DNA of 10,647 bases. It comes from an uncultured Collinsella sp. Lineage in GTDB: Bacteria; Actinomycetota; Coriobacteriia; Coriobacteriales; Coriobacteriaceae. This document shows, piece after piece, positions 1 through 4,272 of this stretch (the stretch's first letter is position 1; every line of letters begins with the position of its first letter). Below the pieces are notes generated by a model. It saw only the letters and a program-made list of their open reading frames with translations, searched no databases and was not told the origin of the DNA. The stretch covers positions 1 to 10,647 of the forward strand of contig CALFDL010000260.1 of NCBI GenBank assembly GCA_937950415.1. The letters run 5' to 3'. The translations under genes were made by a program, and so were the position numbers.

Positions 1-75
1 GGTGGAGACGAGGGGGATCGAACCCCTGACCTCTTGACTGCCAGTCAAGCGCTCTCCCAGCTGAGCTACGCCCCC
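1..75 (-). tRNA. tRNA-Ala (anticodon GGC)
   Basis: The minus strand folds into a full cloverleaf. The 7-bp acceptor stem pairs GGGGGCG with CGTCTCC and contains the G3:U70 wobble that is the main identity element of alanine tRNA. The D arm is GCTC/GAGC, the anticodon stem CTTGA/TCAAG, and the T arm AGGGG-TTCGATC-CCCCT. The anticodon loop CTGGCAG (38-44) places GGC at 40-42, which reads GCC/GCU alanine codons. After the discriminator A the sequence reads CC and meets the window edge, so a genome-encoded CCA is likely, with only its last A outside. The gene lies downstream of thiN on the same strand but has its own promoter-like sequence. Confidence 0.97.
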
Positions 76-88
76 GTGACGAGGAGAT

Positions 89-117
89 ACTATAGGGGAA
101 GATTCTTAGTTGTGCAA
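89..117 (-). promoter_or_regulatory. Probable promoter of tRNA-Ala
   Basis: On the minus strand a -35-like TTGCAC (112-117) and a -10-like TATAGT (89-94, five of six consensus bases) are separated by exactly 17 nt. Transcription would start near position 82, leaving a leader of about 7 nt before the tRNA 5' end at 75, a normal arrangement for a stable RNA gene. The -35 box is a weak match. Judged by eye only. Confidence 0.6.
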
Positions 118-157
118 GAAGTTTTTTGGGTTGATTCTCGCACTTACGGGTTTTCCT

Positions 158-219
158 GGGACGGGGCTGAATTGACTGATTATGACTTCGGCAAAATCAG
201 TCAATTAACCCACCGTCCC
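158..219. repeat. Long two-part inverted repeat downstream of thiN
   Basis: A perfect 12-bp inner repeat, AATTGACTGATT (170-181) and AATCAGTCAATT (195-206), encloses a 13-nt loop. It is flanked by a perfect 7-bp outer repeat, GGGACGG (158-164) and CCGTCCC (213-219). The 5-6 nt between the two stems pairs only partly. It lies between the thiN stop and the tRNA promoter. No T-run follows on either strand, so it is not a textbook intrinsic terminator, although it may end or protect thiN mRNA. A protein-binding palindrome or a small dispersed repeat are alternatives. Confidence 0.7.
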
Positions 220-244
220 GATAAAACCCTCACGCGGCGGCACC

Positions 245-886
245 TTACTTGTAGAGGTAAGCGATTGCGGTTCCTTGGTGGACTTGGATCTTGGCCGTTT
301 TCCGGACGACATTAGAGATGCCCGTGTCAGCCAAGAGTCCTAGGGGGGAATGATTTAGTTCCCATTCTAGGCCGTGTTCGCTTACCACCGTCCCGGGGGC
401 AATGGCGATGATGGAGAACGTCTTGCCTTCGGCACCCTCGATGGTCCACGTCTCACCTGCGTGAAGGATGCGGGCGACCACCTTGTCCTCGGCAATCCAG
501 ACTGGGGCGTCATCGTAGCCTGCGAGCAGGCCCAGTACGGAAAGCGCCATATCAGGGCGACCGCCGGTGGCGCAGGTCGCAACCACTTCGGCACCCGGCC
601 AGCGACGGCGGACGGAATCGAGCACCAGCGCCAGATCGGTATAGTCCTTGTACGGGTCATGGCGCTCAACTTCAAAGTCGGTGGCGGCATCGACCAACGC
701 GCGACCCGCGTCGCTCACCGTGTCCGCATCTCCTACATACACGTCGCAGCCCAGGCCGGCACCCAGCAGCGCGTCGAGTCCGCGGTCTACGGCAACAACA
801 TGGTCGCACTCCCCCGCTTGCCGGCGCAACAGATCCACGCTCGCCACGACGGGCGAGCCGCACACCACTAATATCTTACAAGCCAC
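245..886 (-). CDS. thiN: Thiamine pyrophosphokinase (thiamine diphosphokinase)
   Basis: This 213-aa protein has the family's usual length and should transfer pyrophosphate from ATP to thiamine in the cytoplasm, giving thiamine diphosphate. Visible landmarks in order: the N-terminal strand KILVVCGSP; VAVDRGLDALL (residues 31-41); the acidic VGDADTVS (51-58, equivalent to the metal-binding GDxDS); the KDYTDLALVL block (80-89, the K-D-TD signature); GGRPDMALSVLGLL (108-121, the GGR-x-D motif); and the C-terminal ThiN domain with GISNVV. The His that often follows the Asp in GGR-x-DH is Met here. The start is GTG, 9 nt after the stop of the upstream HAD gene, with GAGG-type purines in the gap, so the two are probably one transcript. 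The length and signature blocks make the assignment firm. Confidence 0.93.
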   Translation of the reverse strand: MACKILVVCGSPVVASVDLLRRQAGECDHVVAVDRGLDALLGAGLGCDVYVGDADTVSDAGRALVDAATDFEVERHDPYKDYTDLALVLDSVRRRWPGAEVVATCATGGRPDMALSVLGLLAGYDDAPVWIAEDKVVARILHAGETWTIEGAEGKTFSIIAIAPGTVVSEHGLEWELNHSPLGLLADTGISNVVRKTAKIQVHQGTAIAYLYK

Positions 887-895
887 AGCCCTCGC

Positions 896-1585
896 CTATC
901 CCTCAAACGCAAGAACGTGATCCAAATCCAGCTCTTCGTAGCTGTCGATAAAGATATCGCAGTTGGCGCGCACTTCGTCGCGCTTCATGCGGCCGTGCGG
1001 GTCATAGATGCCCACGCGCTTAAAGCCTGCGGTGCCAGAGCTCTTTAGGCCAAAGACCGCGTCTTCAAACACCCATGCGCGCTTAAACTTGCACTCGTGG
1101 CGCTCTTCCAGGCGACGCAGCGCCAGCTCGTATACGTCGGGGAACTGTTTGGAGCGTCCCGCCTCGCCCGTCGTGGTAACAAACTCCATGTAAGCGTCGA
1201 GCCCGGCTCCCGCAAGCGCAGACCCAACAAGCTCGGTCGGCGTGGAAGTGGCAACGCACATGGCAATGCCCGCCGTCTTCGCCCGCTCCAAAAAAGCCAG
1301 GAGCCCCTCGCGCGGCGGCACCTTGGAGTACCCATCGATCAAAATCTCGCCCAGCTCGCGATACAACTCCTCGCCATTTGCGCCAATGCCCCACGTATCG
1401 TGGTAGGCCTGGCACTCGTCCTCCAGCGACAGGTGCTCAAATTGGGCAAAGTCATCCACGGTCACGTCAATCCCGTGGCGGTGCAATAACTCGGGCTGGG
1501 CATAGGCCCAAACGGGGGTGCTATTAACCAGCGTGCCGTCGCAATCGAAAATAAAAGCAACCTTGGGAGTGGCGGAATGGGGCAT
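896..1585 (-). CDS. HAD-superfamily hydrolase, beta-phosphoglucomutase-like phosphatase
   Basis: This 229-aa haloacid-dehalogenase-fold protein has all four motifs. Motif I is FDCDGTLV (nucleophile Asp14, acid/base Asp16). Motif II is VATST (about residues 111-115). Motif III is the Lys of SKQFPDVY (Lys146). Motif IV is the acidic pair in VFEDAVFGL (Glu174, Asp175), which binds Mg2+. The alpha-helical cap inserted after motif I (about residues 20-85) places it in the CbbY/Gph/beta-PGM-like subfamily. It is probably a cytosolic phosphatase of a small phosphorylated metabolite, and the substrate cannot be read from sequence. I chose the ATG at 1585 because GAAAGG lies 7 nt upstream; an in-frame TTG seven codons earlier has no such site. 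It is divergent from glgB and leads into thiN 9 nt downstream, so a role near thiamine phosphates is possible but unproven. Confidence 0.9.
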   Translation of the reverse strand: MPHSATPKVAFIFDCDGTLVNSTPVWAYAQPELLHRHGIDVTVDDFAQFEHLSLEDECQAYHDTWGIGANGEELYRELGEILIDGYSKVPPREGLLAFLERAKTAGIAMCVATSTPTELVGSALAGAGLDAYMEFVTTTGEAGRSKQFPDVYELALRRLEERHECKFKRAWVFEDAVFGLKSSGTAGFKRVGIYDPHGRMKRDEVRANCDIFIDSYEELDLDHVLAFEG

Positions 1586-1592
1586 AAACGAA

Positions 1593-1598
1593 CCTTTC
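1593..1598 (-). promoter_or_regulatory. Ribosome binding site fixing the HAD gene start
   Basis: GAAAGG on the minus strand lies 7 nt before the ATG at 1585. This supports that ATG over the in-frame TTG at 1606. Confidence 0.7.
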
Positions 1599-1608
1599 AA
1601 TATCAAAT

Positions 1609-1637
1609 GGTAAACATCCTGCTAAAAACGTTTTACC
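1609..1637. promoter_or_regulatory. Operator-like inverted repeat A (GGTAAAC ... GTTTTACC)
   Basis: GGTAAAC (1609-1615) faces GTTTTACC (1630-1637) in inverted orientation. The half-sites match those of repeat B about 60 nt away. The right half-site also overlaps a perfect 10-bp palindrome AAAACGTTTT (1625-1634), whose CG centre resembles a LacI-family operator core. The site would lie just downstream of the proposed leftward promoter, suiting a repressor site in the leader of the HAD-thiN transcript. The binding protein is unknown. Confidence 0.5.
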
Positions 1638-1653
1638 AAACGTCTGACTAACA

Positions 1654-1684
1654 ATTTTGAAACCCTAATTGGTAAAACTGTCAA
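1654..1684 (-). promoter_or_regulatory. Candidate promoter for the HAD-thiN transcript
   Basis: A perfect -35 TTGACA (1679-1684, minus strand) is followed by weak -10 options: CAAAAT (1654-1659) after a 19-nt spacer, or TTCAAA (1656-1661) after 17 nt. Transcription would start near 1647, giving a leader of about 60 nt that contains repeat A. The -35 is strong and the -10 is poor, which would fit a regulated promoter. Confidence 0.45.
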
Positions 1685-1694
1685 GAGTTTTACC
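1671..1694. promoter_or_regulatory. Operator-like inverted repeat B (GGTAAAAC-N8-GTTTTACC)
   Basis: This is a perfect 8-bp inverted repeat with an 8-nt spacer (1679-1686). Read on the minus strand the spacer contains TTGACA, a consensus -35 hexamer, so a bound dimer would cover the -35 box of the proposed leftward promoter. The same 8-mer recurs at 1630-1637 and a near copy at 1609-1615. It probably serves the HAD-thiN promoter, and because the region is divergent it might also act on glgB. Confidence 0.6.
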
Positions 1695-1782
1695 ACGGCT
1701 ATTCTGTCAGTGGTCTAAACATGGCGCTTACCGATTAAACGCCGTCCCAAAACCACTTTCGTCCATAAAACTAACGCACAGG

Positions 1783-1791
1783 TGTTATCGT
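1783..1791 (+). promoter_or_regulatory. Weak extended -10 candidate for glgB
   Basis: TGT followed by TATCGT (1786-1791) resembles an extended -10 element (four of six bases plus the TG). There is no good -35 box 16-18 nt upstream. If it is real, transcription starts inside the left arm of the hairpin at 1789-1848, and that palindrome would then act as a DNA operator and not as an RNA leader. This is a tentative call. Confidence 0.25.
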
Positions 1792-1848
1792 AGTTTCTGC
1801 CGAAAGTTCCACCGAGCACGCGAGGTGGAACGAATCACAGAAACTTCG
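1789..1848. repeat. Two-tier hairpin or palindrome upstream of glgB
   Basis: The outer arms AGTTTCTG (1792-1799) and CAGAAACT (1838-1845) pair perfectly, and a further CG/CG pairing (1789-1790 with 1847-1848) follows across one T-T mismatch. The inner arms GTTCCACC (1806-1813) and GGTGGAAC (1824-1831) also pair perfectly around a 10-nt loop. The two stems are separated by a symmetric 6x6 internal loop (1800-1805 and 1832-1837). No T-tract follows and it lies about 70 nt before the glgB start, so it looks like a structured leader or a large operator and not a terminator. Confidence 0.7.
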
Positions 1849-1916
1849 CCGTCCCTTCGATTCGTGCAGCCTTGGACCTTTCGCATCTAGTCACCAAGGC
1901 AACACGCTGCCGCGTC

Positions 1917-4178
1917 ATGATGGGATCAAACGTGAGCGATACAAAGCTAAAGCCAACGGCTAAAAAGCCCGCAACCCGCAAACCGGCTCCGCACGCACCG
2001 GAGCTCTCCAAGGACGATGTCTACCTGTTTGGCATTGGAATGTGGGAGCGCAGCTGGGAAAAGATGGGCGCGCATCCCGACACGCAGCAGCGCACGCGCG
2101 GCTGGCGCTTTTGCGTTTGGGCGCCCGACGTAAAGAGTGTCCATGTCATTGGCGAATTTAACGACTGGGATGAGGAAGCCAACCCGCTGGTGCCCGTGCA
2201 TACGAGCGCTATTTGGGAAGGCTTTATTCCTGGTGCCGAGCAGGGCCAGCTCTATAAATACCTCATCGAGACCAACGAGGGCGAAAAGCTCTACAAGGCC
2301 GATCCATACGCCTTTAAGGCCGAGTGCCCTCCGGGTACCGCCAGTGTGCTGTGGACCCTCGATGGCTACAAGTGGAACGACGCCGCATGGCTCAAGCGCC
2401 GCGCCGGCCACAACCATATGTCGCAGCCGCTCAACATCTACGAGGTGCATATTGGCTCGTGGAAGCGCCACGGCGACGCACCACAGGGCGAGCCGGACGA
2501 GTACGGCAACTACCCCGGCCCCATGGACCCCTTCCCCGCGCAGCGCGGCGAGTTCTACACCTACGACGACCTGTCGGTGGAGCTCGTAGACTACGTGCGC
2601 GACATGGGCTACACGCATATCGAGGTCATGCCGCTTATGGAGCATCCTTTCGACGGCTCCTGGGGCTACCAGACGACCGGCTACTACGCCGCCACGTCGC
2701 GCTACGGCAACCCGCAACAGCTCATGCACTTTATCGATGCGTGCCACGAGGCTGGCATCGGCGTGATCATGGACTGGGTGCCCGGCGGTTTTTGCGCCGA
2801 CTCTCACGGCCTTGCCACCTTTAACGGCCACATGCTGTTTGAGCACGAGATTCACCCCAACTGGGGCACGCACAAGTTTGACTTCGCCCGCGGCGAGGTC
2901 CGCTCTTTCCTGGTCTCCAACGTGCTGTATTGGCTCGAGAACTTCCACGTTGACGGCATTCGCATGGACGGCGTGTCCAGCATGTTGTACCTCAACTTTG
3001 GCATCGACGATCCCGGCCAAAAGAAGTTCAACAAGTACGGAACCGAGGAGGACCTGGACGCCAGCGCGTTTATCCGTCAGGTAAACTGCGCCGTGGAGGC
3101 CCACTTCCCCGACGTGATGATGATGGCCGAGGAGTCCACCGCGTGGCCGCTCGTGACCTATCCGCCGCAGGACGGCGGCCTGGGCTTCCACTACAAGTGG
3201 GACATGGGCTGGATGAACGACACCCTGCACTACATGCAGACCGATTTTCCGTGGCGTCCAGGCAACCACGGCCTGCTCACGTTCTCCATCATGTACGCCT
3301 TTACCGAGAACTTCATTTGCCCGCTGAGCCACGACGAGGTCGTGCACGGCAAGTGCTCGCTCATCGGCCGCATGCCGGGCGACTGGTGGCGCCAGTTTGC
3401 CGGCCTGCGCACGCTGGCCTTCTACCAGATGACACACCCCGGTGCCAAGCTCAACTTTATGGGCAACGAGATCGGCCAGTTTATTGAATGGCGCTACTAC
3501 GAGTCCATTCAGTGGTTCCTGACCGAGGAGTACGAGACTCACAAGCATCATCAGGCGTTTATTAAGGCGCTCAACCACCTGTACACCGCCGAGCCCGCCC
3601 TGTACGAGCGCGGTTACACCGACGACGGCTTTACCTGGATCGACGCAGACAACTCCAAGCAGTCCATCGTGAGCTTTGTGCGCCAGGGCGAGGACGTCGA
3701 TGACGACCTGGTGATTCTGATCAACTTTGACCCGGCGAGCTACGAGAGCTTCCGCGTGGGCGTGCCGCGCGAGGGCGACTGGGAGGTCATCTTCGATTCC
3801 GACCGTCCCGAGTTTGGCGGCAGCGGCTATGCCGGTGATGAGCCCTACACCTGCTCGAGCGAGCCCTATCCCTGGAACGGGCAGATGGACTCTATTGAGA
3901 TCAAGGTGCCCGGCCTGGCCGGCGTGGTGCTTAAGCGCCGCGGTCCCAGCAGCTATAAGCCGCCCGTGGTTGAGGAGTCCAAGAAGGCGACGCGCAAACG
4001 TGCGTCCTCGGTGAAGCCCAAGGCCGCGGCTGCCAAGAAGACTCCGGCCAAGGCGAAGGCTGCCAAGCCCGCTGCCAAGGCTTCGACCAAATCCACGACG
4101 GCCAAGAAGGCAGCCACCAAAAAGGCCACTACCAAGGCCAAGGCAGCTGCTGTTAAGGCTCCTGCCAAGAAAGCGTAA
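1917..4178 (+). CDS. glgB: 1,4-alpha-glucan branching enzyme (GH13_9) with histone-H1-like tail
   Basis: This 753-aa cytosolic enzyme creates alpha-1,6 branches by chain transfer on glycogen. Domains (numbered from the ATG at 1917): a basic Lys/Pro/Ala leader (about 5-30); CBM48 (about 62-145, WRFCVWAPDVKSVHVIGEF); a GH13 barrel (about 170-550); a C-terminal beta domain (to about 685); and a Lys/Ala/Pro tail (689-753). Catalytic residues are the nucleophile Asp351 in DGIRMD, the Glu in MAEES (about 405) and Asp473 in SHDEVVHGK. Region I reads DWVPGGF, so the usual His (DWVPGHF, His340 in E. coli) is Gly291. E. coli GlgB is about 728 aa, and the tail accounts for the excess. The start is uncertain: neither ATG (1917, 1920) has a clear Shine-Dalgarno site, while GTG at 1932 has GGGA about 6 nt upstream. 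It is the first gene of the glg cluster, 94 nt before glgP. Confidence 0.95.
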   Translation: MMGSNVSDTKLKPTAKKPATRKPAPHAPELSKDDVYLFGIGMWERSWEKMGAHPDTQQRTRGWRFCVWAPDVKSVHVIGEFNDWDEEANPLVPVHTSAIWEGFIPGAEQGQLYKYLIETNEGEKLYKADPYAFKAECPPGTASVLWTLDGYKWNDAAWLKRRAGHNHMSQPLNIYEVHIGSWKRHGDAPQGEPDEYGNYPGPMDPFPAQRGEFYTYDDLSVELVDYVRDMGYTHIEVMPLMEHPFDGSWGYQTTGYYAATSRYGNPQQLMHFIDACHEAGIGVIMDWVPGGFCADSHGLATFNGHMLFEHEIHPNWGTHKFDFARGEVRSFLVSNVLYWLENFHVDGIRMDGVSSMLYLNFGIDDPGQKKFNKYGTEEDLDASAFIRQVNCAVEAHFPDVMMMAEESTAWPLVTYPPQDGGLGFHYKWDMGWMNDTLHYMQTDFPWRPGNHGLLTFSIMYAFTENFICPLSHDEVVHGKCSLIGRMPGDWWRQFAGLRTLAFYQMTHPGAKLNFMGNEIGQFIEWRYYESIQWFLTEEYETHKHHQAFIKALNHLYTAEPALYERGYTDDGFTWIDADNSKQSIVSFVRQGEDVDDDLVILINFDPASYESFRVGVPREGDWEVIFDSDRPEFGGSGYAGDEPYTCSSEPYPWNGQMDSIEIKVPGLAGVVLKRRGPSSYKPPVVEESKKATRKRASSVKPKAAAAKKTPAKAKAAKPAAKASTKSTTAKKAATKKATTKAKAAAVKAPAKKA
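3981..4175 (+). repeat. Lys/Ala-rich low-complexity tail of GlgB
   Basis: The last 65 codons of glgB are almost wholly Lys, Ala, Thr, Pro and Ser, with repeated AAKK, AKKA and PAKA units (for example AAAKKTPAKAKAAKPAAK). There are essentially no acidic residues after the first few positions. The DNA is correspondingly repetitive (AAGGC, GCCAAG and GCTGCC blocks). The composition resembles histone H1 or the C-terminal tails of actinobacterial HU proteins. It is likely disordered and strongly cationic, and the repetitiveness makes length variation between strains likely. Confidence 0.85.
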
Positions 4179-4201
4179 CAAAGGCGTTACCACTGTAATT
4201 A

Positions 4202-4214
4202 CCCACCCCGTGGG
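4202..4214. repeat. Small GC hairpin after glgB
   Basis: CCCAC (4202-4206) and GTGGG (4210-4214) form a 5-bp stem with a 3-nt loop, 23 nt after the glgB stop. No T-run follows, so it is at most a weak pause or mRNA-end structure. Confidence 0.35.
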
Positions 4215-4236
4215 GGCGTAGGATGTAAGTCATAAC

Positions 4237-4271
4237 CGTTCCGGGAGATACATCCCCGGGGGAAAGGAACG
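4237..4271 (+). promoter_or_regulatory. Hairpin covering the glgP ribosome binding site
   Basis: CGTTCC (4237-4242) is complementary to GGAACG (4266-4271), which includes the end of the glgP Shine-Dalgarno AAAGGA just before the ATG at 4273. The next bases, GGG (4243-4245), can extend the stem with CCC (4255-4257), leaving the purine-rich 4258-4265 as a bulge. A competing fold pairs TTCC (4239-4242) with GGAA (4261-4264). Either fold could limit access of ribosomes to glgP. Confidence 0.4.
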
Positions 4272-4272
4272 T

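Larger units (their letters stand above)
1586..1916. other. Divergent intergenic region between the HAD gene and glgB
   Basis: These 331 nt hold no convincing gene. They are visibly more AT-rich in the left half than the flanking genes. The left half (about 1605-1696) carries four GGTAAA-type half-sites and a TTGACA box for leftward transcription. The right half carries an extended -10 candidate (1783-1791) and a two-tier hairpin (1789-1848). A 73-codon reading frame crossing it (1669-1890) has no Shine-Dalgarno site and no recognisable motif, and it overlaps these signals, so I do not call it. The short direct repeat CGCCGTCCC occurs near 1740 and again near 1848. Confidence 0.75.

Noticed and set aside
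34..315. 93-codon plus-strand frame starting inside the tRNA
   Set aside because: It begins within tRNA-Ala and runs through the tRNA promoter and the inverted repeat into the antisense of thiN. It is not a gene.
1586..1660. TPP riboswitch upstream of the HAD-thiN unit
   Set aside because: The leader is short and AT-rich and shows none of the conserved THI-box helices; operator-like repeats are there instead.
1669..1890. 73-codon plus-strand frame in the HAD-glgB spacer
   Set aside because: No Shine-Dalgarno site, no motif, and it runs through the inverted repeats and hairpin that explain the region better.
1872..1916. Upstream TTG extension of glgB
   Set aside because: The added residues match no family N terminus and there is no ribosome site before 1872.
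1947..4193. 748-codon open frame antisense to glgB
   Set aside because: It exactly shadows glgB with codon-phase bias, the translation has no recognisable domain and is Val/Leu/Ala/His-rich, and there is no start context. It is expected opposite a strongly biased GC-rich gene.
4202..4214. Intrinsic terminator after glgB
   Set aside because: The stem is only 5 bp with no T-tract, so I list it only as a small hairpin.
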